From positions 1 to 64,000 of the forward strand of contig JALEKN010000062.1 of the NCBI GenBank assembly GCA_022769125.1: a stretch of DNA of 64,000 nt, written 5' to 3'. This stretch comes from Agathobacter sp. (GTDB lineage: Bacteria > Bacillota > Clostridia > Lachnospirales > Lachnospiraceae). Positions 8,802 through 17,740 of this stretch are shown one piece after another (within the stretch, counting starts at the first letter, position 1; every line of letters begins with the position of its first letter). The position numbers were made by a program, and so were the translations under genes. The notes under the pieces were generated by a model that was given only the letters and a program-made list of their open reading frames with translations, searched no databases and was not told the origin of the DNA.

Positions 8802-9590
8802 TTGAGCAATCTAGTAGAATACTACAATAAGTTTAATGAGGAAAAACGCCTTGACAGCAGACATGGGCAGGTGGAGTTTTTAACTTCCATGAAGTATATT
8901 CATGAAGAAATTAAGGCACACTATCCGGGACGTAAAAAGGCGGAAATCCGCCTGCTGGATGTCGGGGCGGGAACCGGAAGATACAGTGTTCCTCTTGCGG
9001 AGGAAGGGTTTGACGTCACCGCAGTGGAATTTGTCCGGCATAATCTTGGAAGATTAAAGCAGAAGACAGACAAGGTTAAGGCATACGAGGGAGATGCCAG
9101 AAGGCTCAAGCGTTTTGCGGATGAGAGTTTTGATGTGGTCCTTCTGTTCGGTCCGATGTACCACCTGCATGCATGGGAGGATAAGATACAGGCTCTCTCG
9201 GAAGCAAAGCGTGTAGTAAAAAAGAGCGGACTGATTTTTGTAGCATATATTATGAATGAGTACAGTGTTTTGACTTATGCATTCAAGGAGCGGCATATCT
9301 TGGAAGCGATGGAGCAGAAGATGCTCGACGAAAGCTTTCACTGTCAGGCAAATGCCAATGAACTGTACAGCTTTGTCCGTCTGGAGGACATTGCAAGACT
9401 GAACGAAGAAGTAGGTCTGGAGCGCAAAAAGATCATTGCTGCGGATGGAGCCGCAAATTATATGCGTCCTTTTCTGAATGCTCTGACCGAAGAAGAATTT
9501 GCATATTTTATAGAATATCATATGGCGACCTGTGAACGGGGGGATCTGCTGGGAGCCAGCGCACATACAGTTGATATCTTGATGAGATAG
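8802..9590 (+). CDS. Class I SAM-dependent methyltransferase
   Basis: 262 aa. Motif I LLDVGAGTGRYSVPLAEEGF binds S-adenosylmethionine near residue 50. An acidic motif II (VTAVEFVRHNL), EGDARRL and FDVVLLFGPMYHL (motif IV region) follow. This is a cytoplasmic small-molecule or protein methyltransferase of unknown substrate. The start is TTG 8802, since GGAGG lies 9 nt upstream inside the end of the second hypB copy; the ORF-track start at 8721 lies within that gene. The 4-nt gap indicates a hypB-hypB-methyltransferase operon. Confidence 0.88.
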   Translation: MSNLVEYYNKFNEEKRLDSRHGQVEFLTSMKYIHEEIKAHYPGRKKAEIRLLDVGAGTGRYSVPLAEEGFDVTAVEFVRHNLGRLKQKTDKVKAYEGDARRLKRFADESFDVVLLFGPMYHLHAWEDKIQALSEAKRVVKKSGLIFVAYIMNEYSVLTYAFKERHILEAMEQKMLDESFHCQANANELYSFVRLEDIARLNEEVGLERKKIIAADGAANYMRPFLNALTEEEFAYFIEYHMATCERGDLLGASAHTVDILMR

Positions 9591-9650
9591 GGCAGATATA
9601 TTTTTATAATGCCATACATAAGAAAACAGGTAAAAGAGGTATAAATAATT

Positions 9651-11825
9651 ATGAGACAATTTTGGAATCGCAAGGAGCACATTTATATTCCGGATTCGGG
9701 AGTGAATGAACCGGGATCCACTGCAATTCAAAATGTAGAGGCTGATCATCTGCTGAAGCCATTGGATGAGATCAATGGTTATAAGGTCAGACCGGGATAT
9801 TACCGAATGGAGGGGGCACATGTGACCCCGAATGGCGTGAGCTTTACGATCAGTTCACATGGGGCAACCAAGTGTACCCTGTTGTTGTTTCATCCACAGC
9901 AGTCCGAACCGTTTGTAGAACTTCCGTATCCGGAGGCATACCACATCGGTGATACCTATGCAATGCTGGTGTTTGGACTTAAGATAGAAGAGTTTGAGTA
10001 CGCATTTCGCCTGGATGGCCCTTACATCCCGGAGAAGGGACTGCTGTTTAACAAAGAAAATATCCTTCTTGATCCATACGCTAAGGCTGTTACCGGTCAG
10101 AGAAACTGGGGAGAAAAGCCGGAGGGCGGCAAGGATTTTGTTTATAAGGCAAGAGTTGTGCGCAATGATTTCGATTGGGGAGATTTAAAGCAGCTGGAAT
10201 ATCCTTATGAAGATCTTGTTATTTATGAGACTCATGTGCGCGGGTTTACAAAGGATAAGTCATCCGGCGTTAAAGAGGCCGGAACATATGAGGGTCTCCG
10301 CAAGAAGATCCCATATCTTAAGGACCTTGGAATCAATGCAGTAGAACTGATGCCGATCTTTGAATTTGACGAGATGGAAAGTGCCCGTGTGGTGGATGGG
10401 GTGCAGCTATTCAACTATTGGGGATATAATACAGTCTGCTTTTGCGCCCCGAACACAGGATACAATTATGCAGTCGAGCATAATCATGAAGGGGATGAAT
10501 TAAAGCGCCTGATTTATGACTTAAAACAGAATGGAATCGAGGTCATTCTCGATGTTGTATTCAATCATACGGCAGAGGGAAATGAGATGGGACCAAGCTT
10601 CTCATTTAAAGGAATCGATAACAATATTTATTATATGTTGACACCGGATGCCCATTATTACAATTTCAGTGGCTGCGGAAATGTCATGAACTGCAATCAT
10701 CCGGTTGTCCGGCACTTTATTATTGATTGCCTGCGCAACTGGGTAATTGAGTACCGTGTGGATGGATTCCGTTTTGATCTTGCATCCATTCTTGGCAGGG
10801 ATCAGAATGGTGCACCGATGGCGAATCCACCTATTCTTGAAGGATTGGCGTTTGATTCCGTGCTCGGAAAAGTAAAGCTGATCGCCGAGGCATGGGATGC
10901 GGGCGGATTGTACCAGGTCGGAAGCTTCCCATCATGGAACCGCTGGGCTGAGTGGAATGGACGTTACCGCGATGATATGCGCAGGTTCTTAAAGGGAGAT
11001 GCAGGAACTGCCGGAGGCGCGATCGAGCGTATTACCGGCTCAAAGGATCTGTATCATCCGGATGGGCGCGGACATAGCGCATCTGTCAATTTCCTGACCT
11101 GCCATGATGGATTTACATTGTATGATCTGTATTCATATAACGAGAAACACAATGAGAAGAACGGCTGGAACAATACAGACGGTGATAACAACGGAAACAG
11201 CTGGAACTGCGGTGCCGAAGGAGAGACGGATGATCCTCAGATCAACGGACTGCGCCGCAGGCTGGTCAAGAATGCATTTGCCGCGCTATTGTGCAGCAGA
11301 GGACCGGCAATGTTTTTCGCGGGCGATGAATTCTGTAATACGCAGTTCGGTAATAACAATGCATACTGTCAGGATAACATCATTTCATGGCTGGATTGGA
11401 ACCGGTTGGAGGAATTCAAGGAAATCCATGATTTCGCACGTTTTATGATTCATTTCCGTGCGGCGCATCCAATCCTTCGGAACCGTACTGCGCCGGCAGC
11501 CTGCCAGCTTCCGGAGATCAGTATCCACAATGGATATCCGTTTAACAGCAGGACCGATTATGACACGCACCTTATCGGCATCATGTATGCAGGGCGTAAT
11601 ATGAGCGATACGGGAGACGACATTGTATTCTATGCGATGAACTCCTATTGGGAGCCGTTGACGATGCAGCTTCCGGTTCTGACGAACGGAATGGCATGGC
11701 ATGTGGAGGTAAATACAAACTGCGAATATGAAGATGGAAGAGACTTTGCTTCCATGACAGAAATATTTGGACCGAATACCATCCGTGTCCCTGCGAGAAC
11801 GACAATTATTCTGGTCGCAAAATAA
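9651..11825 (+). CDS. glgX: Glycogen-debranching/isoamylase-type GH13 enzyme
   Basis: Hydrolyses alpha-1,6 branch points of glycogen or limit dextrins. 724 aa: an N-terminal CBM48/isoamylase-N beta-sandwich (about 45-190), a GH13 catalytic barrel (about 200-600) and a C-terminal beta domain. Visible catalytic features are DVVFNHT, the nucleophile in DGFRFDLAS near 374, the acid/base in LIAEAWDAGG near 412, and FLTCHDG near 484. No signal peptide, so it acts on intracellular polysaccharide. Other glycogen genes are not in the window. A terminator follows. GlgX versus TreX/isoamylase subtype is not resolved here. Confidence 0.9.
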   Translation: MRQFWNRKEHIYIPDSGVNEPGSTAIQNVEADHLLKPLDEINGYKVRPGYYRMEGAHVTPNGVSFTISSHGATKCTLLLFHPQQSEPFVELPYPEAYHIGDTYAMLVFGLKIEEFEYAFRLDGPYIPEKGLLFNKENILLDPYAKAVTGQRNWGEKPEGGKDFVYKARVVRNDFDWGDLKQLEYPYEDLVIYETHVRGFTKDKSSGVKEAGTYEGLRKKIPYLKDLGINAVELMPIFEFDEMESARVVDGVQLFNYWGYNTVCFCAPNTGYNYAVEHNHEGDELKRLIYDLKQNGIEVILDVVFNHTAEGNEMGPSFSFKGIDNNIYYMLTPDAHYYNFSGCGNVMNCNHPVVRHFIIDCLRNWVIEYRVDGFRFDLASILGRDQNGAPMANPPILEGLAFDSVLGKVKLIAEAWDAGGLYQVGSFPSWNRWAEWNGRYRDDMRRFLKGDAGTAGGAIERITGSKDLYHPDGRGHSASVNFLTCHDGFTLYDLYSYNEKHNEKNGWNNTDGDNNGNSWNCGAEGETDDPQINGLRRRLVKNAFAALLCSRGPAMFFAGDEFCNTQFGNNNAYCQDNIISWLDWNRLEEFKEIHDFARFMIHFRAAHPILRNRTAPAACQLPEISIHNGYPFNSRTDYDTHLIGIMYAGRNMSDTGDDIVFYAMNSYWEPLTMQLPVLTNGMAWHVEVNTNCEYEDGRDFASMTEIFGPNTIRVPARTTIILVAK

Positions 11826-11850
11826 AGGGAATAGTATAGAATTGTGAAAG

Positions 11851-11904
11851 AAAAGCGTATGCGCTGTATCTCGGAAAATCCGGGTGCAGGACATACGCTA
11901 TTTA
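11851..11904. terminator. Bidirectional terminator between glgX and the XRE gene
   Basis: AAAAGCGTATG (to 11861) pairs with CATACGCTATTT (from 11892), and the intervening bases extend the stem with several G-U pairs around an AAAA loop. It is A-rich before and T-rich after, fitting termination in both directions between convergent genes. Confidence 0.7.
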
Positions 11905-11955
11905 TGTTGGAATATCAAAAATCAGATTGCGGAATGTCTTTCTCCAAAAGTCTGG

Positions 11956-12276
11956 TCAGGAAACAATTTCATCGGAATAAAGCTTATCAGGGGTTGCCTT
12001 TAATCCCAGAAGATAGTCCAAGGAAACATTCAGTGCGGTCGCAATCGCAACAAGATCAGCAACATTGGGGCTTCTGCGTCCGACACGGTAACCGGTAATA
12101 GCGGAAGGAGAAATAAAGAGTTGTTCGGATAATTCCTTGCAGCTGACTCCTCTGATCGTCATTGCATGAACCATGCGTTCACCAAAGAATCCAAACTTAT
12201 AGTTTCCTTTTGAATCCGCTTTGCTTTTGAAATTGGTAAGATTAGTTAAGGTTTCTACATTATCATTTGCTTTCAT
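11956..12276 (-). CDS. XRE-family HTH transcriptional regulator
   Basis: Small DNA-binding protein, 106 aa. A Cro/C1-type helix-turn-helix spans about residues 35-92, with CKELSEQLFISPSAITGYRV as the HTH core and LVAIATALNVSLDYLLG as the usual final helices. The N-terminal 30 residues are polar and low in structure. It stands alone between a convergent glgX and the upstream SDR gene on the same strand. The 116-nt upstream gap contains an AACT-CTGA-AGTT palindrome at about 12293-12304 that could be an autoregulatory site. Target genes are unknown. Confidence 0.85.
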   Translation of the reverse strand: MKANDNVETLTNLTNFKSKADSKGNYKFGFFGERMVHAMTIRGVSCKELSEQLFISPSAITGYRVGRRSPNVADLVAIATALNVSLDYLLGLKATPDKLYSDEIVS

Positions 12277-12392
12277 ACCCTAATATTACCGAACTCTGAA
12301 GTTGAGAAAATAGGGTAGCGCGATACGCGTATTTATTCTTGATTTTAAAGAAAATGATCAAAACAGAAACCCGAAAAACGAGAATGGCGAAT

Positions 12393-13124
12393 TTAAACCC
12401 ATCCGCCATCAAGTGTGATGACCTGTCCGTTTAAATAGTCATTACCGGTTGCAAGGGAGAGGGCAAGCGCTGCAACCTCGTCCGGTCTGCCAAAACGCCC
12501 GGCAGGGATCTCCTCGCATAGCTGTGCGATATCTTCCTTTTCCAGACAGGCATTCATCCGTGTATCAATGCAGCCACAGGCGATGGCGTTCACCTGTATA
12601 TTGCTTGGGGCAAGCTCCTTGCCGAGCGCCTTGGTAAAGGAATTGATCCCGCCCTTGCAGGCAGAATAGGCTACCTCGCAGGATGCACCGACGTTTCCCC
12701 ACACGGAGGAGATATTGATGATCTTACCCTGATGCCGTTGTACCATGGAAGGGACAATGCATTTGCAGGTGTGAAAAACAGAGCTTAAGTTGACCGCAAC
12801 CAGATGGTTCCATTCCTCCACACTCATATCGGTAAGAAGCCCGATGTGCGCGATGCCCGCATTGTTGATAAGGACATCAATCTGCCCGAAGCGTGTGAGA
12901 GTATCTTTTGCCATTTCCTGAACGAAGGAAAAATCCCCAACATCCCCAACATACGTCAGCACATCGGTCTGATATTGCGACTGAATCTGTGCGGCAACGT
13001 CAGCCAGACGTTCCCCGGATCTGTTGCAGCAGATGCTAAGGCGATAGCCCGCAGCGGCAAAAGTATATGCGATTGCCTCCCCGATTCCGTAAGAAGCACC
13101 TGTGATAAGTACAATTGGTTTCAT
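12393..13124 (-). CDS. FabG-like short-chain dehydrogenase/reductase
   Basis: NAD(P)-dependent oxidoreductase of the classical SDR family, 243 aa. The cofactor loop TGASYGIG starts near residue 8, NNAG is near 84, and the catalytic Ser is in NISSVWG. Tyr and Lys fall in the YSACK pentad, and the C-terminal DGGWV is typical of FabG-like members. The annotated start is ATG 13124 with GGAGGG upstream; the ORF-track extension to 13238 is not supported. It stands alone rather than in a fab operon, so it may be a secondary 3-oxoacyl-ACP reductase-like enzyme. Substrate not determinable. Confidence 0.9.
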   Translation of the reverse strand: MKPIVLITGASYGIGEAIAYTFAAAGYRLSICCNRSGERLADVAAQIQSQYQTDVLTYVGDVGDFSFVQEMAKDTLTRFGQIDVLINNAGIAHIGLLTDMSVEEWNHLVAVNLSSVFHTCKCIVPSMVQRHQGKIINISSVWGNVGASCEVAYSACKGGINSFTKALGKELAPSNIQVNAIACGCIDTRMNACLEKEDIAQLCEEIPAGRFGRPDEVAALALSLATGNDYLNGQVITLDGGWV

Positions 13125-13194
13125 AAGCCCTCCACATGAATGTGTAAAGTTAAAATGTGATATTTGAGCAGATAAAAGAATCTTTTGTAAAAGT

Positions 13195-13220
13195 AAAAAA
13201 AGATGGCTTAAAGCCATCTC
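13195..13220 (-). terminator. Rho-independent terminator of tRNA-Pro
   Basis: On the minus strand, AGATGGCTTTAAGCCATCT is a near-perfect palindrome followed by a run of T. It lies about 75 nt downstream of the tRNA-Pro gene. Confidence 0.8.
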
Positions 13221-13293
13221 TTTCTGCAAAAGTATCAATTACTCTGCCCCTGCCAAGGATTCTCTCACCTATGTACCGGAATCCTTTGAATAA

Positions 13294-13367
<74 letters not shown>

Positions 13368-13473
13368 TTTTTCAACGAACACTAGTGTATCATAGGAATT
13401 TTAAAAAGTCAACGATAAAATGTGAGAATTGTTTCAAAAATTCATTAAAATTTGTTCCCCGGCAAAGGTAACA

Positions 13474-14826
13474 TTATTTATTTAAAACCCAGTTCCATGC
13501 GGTCTGCTGGTTTTCATCCTCGTATACACTCAACGTATAGGATGCAGATGTAAAGCCATACTTGGTTTTGTTTTTGTTGACAAGCTTGAGCTTGATCGGC
13601 TTATCGTTTGGACCATATCCGCAGTGCTCCATTAAATAGTCAACGTAGGTGCCGTCCTTGAAAAGCTTCAGTGCCTTCTTTAAATAAAATGAATCTGCTT
13701 CGGTAGCTTTTCCTTTGGTGATCCAATTATATACAGGCTTTATTTGGCTCTCTTTTCGAGTGGATGGGTACTCACAGCAATGGGAGTATATACTAGAAGT
13801 GGTACTTGCAGGTCGGAATGTTGTGCCATCTACATCAAAATAATCCCATTCGCTACTTGAATTTTTTGCCGCTATTGCTCCAAATGGAGAGCCTGCAATG
13901 CCAAAGCTATATCGATCAGGCACAATAGCTTTCATATCAGTTGACAGATAATATGCAAGACCTACCCAAGTGCTAAAAGCAGAACGACGATTTTGGACAT
14001 CATCGGTGTCCGACGGACACATAACAGCCTTTCCTCTTGCAAGATCATATAAACTTCTTTTCGTTTCCTGTGCTGAATCATAACTCATGGTAAATAGCTG
14101 CGCCTTGGATACTCCGTACAGAAGAACCTGTACCCGCACAGAGTCACTCTGTTTTTTTAACTCTGCCTTTGTGTATTGCTTTACAGGAACATCTTTTAGC
14201 ATTTCAGTAATATTGATAATTCCGTTTGTCGTATCTACCTTTATCCGTTTGCCCCCATTATAGGTATCGAGATAGGAAAATTGCTCTCTTGCAACAATTT
14301 TATCAAAGTAATTTCCTAGATATTCACATTTTCCTTCTGTCGCCTTATAAGCCTTTTTACAAATTGTATTCATGTTCACATAATCGCTTACGTAACGTGG
14401 GGTAAATAATTCATAACATCCTGAGGAAATCCTTTTGAGATCGGGATCGGAAGAAGTAGGTAAAACGCCGTATGTATTGGCTTTTAATTTTTGGTATTTT
14501 TTTAACCATTGTACTAATTTCTCTTTTGCGATTTCTTCATTGGCTTCGTTTATATCTACTTGTATTACATTTACATACCGGTTGCCGTCAACTTTATATT
14601 TCTTAACATCGTTTTTGTACCCTTTTTTACTAGTAATATCGATAGTCAGTTGAAGCTCCTGCGTACTAGATGCCTTCATCTTACGGAGCTTTTTCTCCGC
14701 TGCTGCAGGGCTGGTCTTACTGATATTGATGGTATATACATCATCAGCTGCCTTACTTTCCGTTGGTCGGACAAACAGTATACAACATAAGATCAGCAGT
14801 CCCCAAAGAATTCTTTTCTTTTTCAT
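13474..14826 (-). CDS. Secreted protein of unknown function
   Basis: 450 aa, not recognised. An N-terminal Sec signal peptide is clear: KKKR then ILWGLLILCCILFV, with a plausible cleavage after SKA. The mature part is lysine- and tyrosine-rich. The middle region, containing LARGKAVMCPSDTDD and then AYYLSTDMKA, vaguely recalls transglutaminase-like or 'dockerin-neighbour' secreted proteins, but no catalytic triad can be assigned. The start is taken as ATG 14826 because GGAGG is 8 nt upstream; the ATG at 14832 is only 2 nt from it. Monocistronic. Confidence 0.75.
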   Translation of the reverse strand: MKKKRILWGLLILCCILFVRPTESKAADDVYTINISKTSPAAAEKKLRKMKASSTQELQLTIDITSKKGYKNDVKKYKVDGNRYVNVIQVDINEANEEIAKEKLVQWLKKYQKLKANTYGVLPTSSDPDLKRISSGCYELFTPRYVSDYVNMNTICKKAYKATEGKCEYLGNYFDKIVAREQFSYLDTYNGGKRIKVDTTNGIINITEMLKDVPVKQYTKAELKKQSDSVRVQVLLYGVSKAQLFTMSYDSAQETKRSLYDLARGKAVMCPSDTDDVQNRRSAFSTWVGLAYYLSTDMKAIVPDRYSFGIAGSPFGAIAAKNSSSEWDYFDVDGTTFRPASTTSSIYSHCCEYPSTRKESQIKPVYNWITKGKATEADSFYLKKALKLFKDGTYVDYLMEHCGYGPNDKPIKLKLVNKNKTKYGFTSASYTLSVYEDENQQTAWNWVLNK

Positions 14827-14851
14827 AATCATATCCTCCGTTACTACTTAA

Positions 14852-14909
14852 AACCAAAAAAGAAACGAGCAAACCGCCTGCGCAATAGCTGTACGCTGGT
14901 AAAACTCGT
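14852..14909 (-). terminator. Probable terminator downstream of the surface-module operon
   Basis: On the minus strand ACGAG pairs with CTCGT around inner short stems (ACC/GGT and GCG/CGC), followed by TTTCTTTTTT. It lies between the beta-helix lipoprotein gene and the downstream secreted-protein gene. Confidence 0.5.
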
Positions 14910-14967
14910 CCCTTTAATAAATAGCACAATATTAAGAAAAATACAATGATATGATGGACAAAAGAGT

Positions 14968-17058
14968 TTATGTGGTCGAACTGTCGTCGGATGAGGTCGC
15001 CGCATCACTTGGAGCCTGCCCATCGGACGGAGGTGTCATGTCGCTCGGAGCCTGCCCATCGGACGGAGGCGTCATATCGCTTGGAGCCTGCCCATCAGAC
15101 GGAGGTGTCATATCATCCGGCTTCTGGTGGTCGCCCGGACCGCCTCCGAAGCCGCCCATCTGGCTGCCGGTGCCGTATACGAGGCTGGTCATCTCTACGG
15201 TGGATGTCTCATCTGCACAGTTTAAGGTATAGGTCGCTCCCTCGGTGATGTCAGCGGTGCTTAGCATGACACAACTGTATGTCTTGGATGGCGTGTAGGT
15301 AAATAACGTGCTGCCATCGGCATCCAGAAGGACTACATCACCGCTTATCATGGAGTCGAGTGTGACAAGCATGGCACCCTGCGTACATTCATCGCTGAAT
15401 GCCTCCGCCATAGAGCTGGAGCCTACCGCGATAAGGGTACCGCCGTTGACGTAGATGTTTCCACCACAGTCGAGCGGCGCATCGCCGCCGGAAACAGGAC
15501 CATCCACAGAGATCTGTCCGTCGTTTATGATCAGGTCACCGTTGGAGTCAATGCCGTCGCCACTTGCATTTACATATAAGGTTCCGCCGTTGATCACGAT
15601 CTGGTTCTGCTCACAGTATTCATCCATTCCACCGCCGAGGTCACCAAAAACTCCAAGTCCTCCGGGACCACCAAAGCCTCCAGACTTGCCATTGTTTGAG
15701 TCTGAATCTGCCTTTGGTGCATCGGATGTGTCAGAGCTTGTTGCAACTGCGGAATCAGATACTGCCTCCGCCGTGTCATTGGAACTGTCAGAATCCGTCC
15801 CGCTGTTGGCTGTTTCATCCTCGTAATCCCCGGCAGCATTCAGCCCGTCATCGCTCGCATAGAGTGAGATATCGCCATCATTTATCGTAATGGTCACGCC
15901 TTCAAGACCTTCGTAGCTCTTTGCAATCGAAATCGTTCCACCGTTTATGATCAGATTGGTATCCGAATGAACGCCGTCGTCGCCGGAGGACAGTGCATAG
16001 CTGCCATCGGCAAGGTTGATATCGCCGCCGGCGTGCAGGGAATCATCGGCAGAATCAATGGTGATCGAGCCGCCAAAGATGGTGAGGGCAGAATCGGATT
16101 TGATGCCCTTGGTGCTTGCGGTGTTGTCGGACGACTGGGAGCGCCGCTTGTCCGGAGCATTGCTGCTTCCACCGCCGGAGGTGATAGAGATAGTTCCGCT
16201 GTCGATCTGTACAACGGAGGATGCATCCATGCCATCGCCGTCACTTGTGATAGTAATTGTGCCATCCGCGATATAGATAAAGCCTTTGTCGCTGCTGTCC
16301 GTATTTTCGCTGTGAATGCCGTCCTTGCCGGAGGTAAGTGTGAGCGTACCATCCGCAATCCGGACGGAATCCTTGCCGCTTAAGGCGTGGGAGGTTGCTG
16401 TAATGTCGTAGATTCCCCCGGTAATCCTAAGATCATCCTTGGAGACAATTCCGTGCCCGCTGGCACAGCTTACGGTAAGCTCGCCGCTTCCGTTGAGTGT
16501 GAGGTCGGACTTGGAAAAAATCGCTGCGTCGATGTTGTTGTCGTCGATCGCAACAAATTCTCCGGTAGTTGCAATCGTATTGCTGCTTTTGTCTGCAAGT
16601 GTGACAAAAACCTTGTCCGCCGCTTTGACGTAGATCGCGGCGCTTGAGGTATTGGTGATGGACGCATTATCAAGCACAAGCTGTACTTTCTTGCCATCGG
16701 AATCAATAATGATCTGACCATCGGAGAGCGTTCCGGATAGTATGTATACGCCCTCACCGGAGATTGTAATGGTATTGCCGGATATGGCTACCTGACCGGA
16801 ATCGGAAGAGCTTCCGTTATCGGACAGGGTGATGGCTGCGGCTTCTGACGCATCATATCCGCCGGAAAGATCGCGGTCGGTAAACATATCGGAGGTATCG
16901 ACCAGATCAGCTGCTTCTGCCGTGATACCGGTAGAGGAGGCAATACTGTCGGAAGATGTTGTATTATCGGTAGCTGTGCTGTTATTTTGTCCGCAGGAGG
17001 GCAGACTGATAGCCAGAAGCGACGCGCACAGCACAGCGGTCACTTTTTTATAATTCAT
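14968..17058 (-). CDS. Cthe_2159-type beta-helix carbohydrate-binding lipoprotein
   Basis: 696 aa surface protein. A lipobox (SLPSC, Cys near residue 22) follows a short hydrophobic signal, so it should be lipid-anchored. Residues about 75-560 are an acidic right-handed beta-helix built of short repeats such as ITGGIYDITAT and IINGGTISIA, as in the DUF4353/Cthe_2159 family. Some members of that family bind acidic polysaccharides and calcium. A glycine-rich stretch follows, and the C-terminus carries three 12-residue PPSDGQAPSDMT repeats. It overlaps the DUF4956 gene by 11 nt, so it is the last gene of the VTC-DUF4956 operon. Confidence 0.85.
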   Translation of the reverse strand: MNYKKVTAVLCASLLAISLPSCGQNNSTATDNTTSSDSIASSTGITAEAADLVDTSDMFTDRDLSGGYDASEAAAITLSDNGSSSDSGQVAISGNTITISGEGVYILSGTLSDGQIIIDSDGKKVQLVLDNASITNTSSAAIYVKAADKVFVTLADKSSNTIATTGEFVAIDDNNIDAAIFSKSDLTLNGSGELTVSCASGHGIVSKDDLRITGGIYDITATSHALSGKDSVRIADGTLTLTSGKDGIHSENTDSSDKGFIYIADGTITITSDGDGMDASSVVQIDSGTISITSGGGSSNAPDKRRSQSSDNTASTKGIKSDSALTIFGGSITIDSADDSLHAGGDINLADGSYALSSGDDGVHSDTNLIINGGTISIAKSYEGLEGVTITINDGDISLYASDDGLNAAGDYEDETANSGTDSDSSNDTAEAVSDSAVATSSDTSDAPKADSDSNNGKSGGFGGPGGLGVFGDLGGGMDEYCEQNQIVINGGTLYVNASGDGIDSNGDLIINDGQISVDGPVSGGDAPLDCGGNIYVNGGTLIAVGSSSMAEAFSDECTQGAMLVTLDSMISGDVVLLDADGSTLFTYTPSKTYSCVMLSTADITEGATYTLNCADETSTVEMTSLVYGTGSQMGGFGGGPGDHQKPDDMTPPSDGQAPSDMTPPSDGQAPSDMTPPSDGQAPSDAATSSDDSSTT
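15011..15118 (-). repeat. Three tandem 36-bp repeats in coding sequence
   Basis: Three contiguous 36-bp units starting GGAGCCTGCCCATC at 15011, 15047 and 15083 encode the repeated PPSDGQAPSDMT at the C-terminus of the lipoprotein. There are no spacers, so it is not a CRISPR array. Copy number is likely to vary between strains. Confidence 0.9.
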
Positions 17059-17740
17059 TATAGTTTACCTCCTGACGGGAAATCGCGATCTCAAGATTGC
17101 CGTTGCGGCAGCGGAGCGCATCAATAAATTCTTTCTCTTTTGCGGCATCTTTTAGGCAGATGTGGTAGGTGAGCTTAAAGAGGCTGCCCATGTTGGCAGT
17201 TTTTACGGATACGACCTCACAGCTTGAGGTATATTCGTTAAAAAGATCGTCAAACAGCTCGGTATAATTCAGATCCTCCGGAATGGTGATGCGCAGCGTC
17301 TTTTCAGATTCCGGTTGCTTGCGGAAGCCGAGCCCGGTGCGGGTAAATACGAACATGGCAAATCCAAGGATCACAGAGAACAAAACTGCGTAGCCGAGAT
17401 AGCCCATACCGGTGACGAGTCCTGCACCCATCGCGAGAAACAGCATACCAATCTCCTTGGCGGTTCCCGGCACGGAGCGGAAGCGGACAAGACTGAAAGC
17501 ACCTGCAACGGCAACTCCGGCACCGACATTTCCGTTGACCATCATGATAACGACACAGACGATCGCCGGTAGCAGGGCAAGCGTGATCACGAAGCTCTGG
17601 GAACTGCGGCTCTTGTAGGAGAACAGGAAGGCGAAAAAGACGCCGATCAAAAGTGAGACTGCAATGCACAGGATAAAATGTGAAATGGTAATGGTAGCAG
17701 CGGTTGTATCAAAAATTCCTTGAAAAATTGTATTAAGCAT
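17048..17740 (-). CDS. DUF4956 membrane protein
   Basis: 230 aa integral membrane protein. About four hydrophobic segments lie in residues 18-145. The conserved GAFSLVRFRSVPGTAKEIG lies between the second and third, and a soluble alpha/beta tail fills residues 150-230. This family is regularly found beside VTC-domain proteins and CotH or Cthe_2159-type proteins, and it overlaps both neighbours here (8 nt with the VTC gene start, 11 nt with the lipoprotein gene). A role in exporting or anchoring the product of the VTC protein is a reasonable inference but unproven. Start ATG 17740 has GGAGG upstream. Confidence 0.88.
   Translation of the reverse strand: MLNTIFQGIFDTTAATITISHFILCIAVSLLIGVFFAFLFSYKSRSSQSFVITLALLPAIVCVVIMMVNGNVGAGVAVAGAFSLVRFRSVPGTAKEIGMLFLAMGAGLVTGMGYLGYAVLFSVILGFAMFVFTRTGLGFRKQPESEKTLRITIPEDLNYTELFDDLFNEYTSSCEVVSVKTANMGSLFKLTYHICLKDAAKEKEFIDALRCRNGNLEIAISRQEVNYNEL

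Noticed and set aside
15011-15118. 36-bp repeats as a CRISPR array
   Set aside because: Units are contiguous without spacers and encode a protein repeat.
15967-16383. Antisense ORFs inside the beta-helix lipoprotein gene (138, 135, 123 aa and others)
   Set aside because: They arise from the biased Asp/Ser/Gly codons of the real gene and have no ribosome sites or family resemblance.
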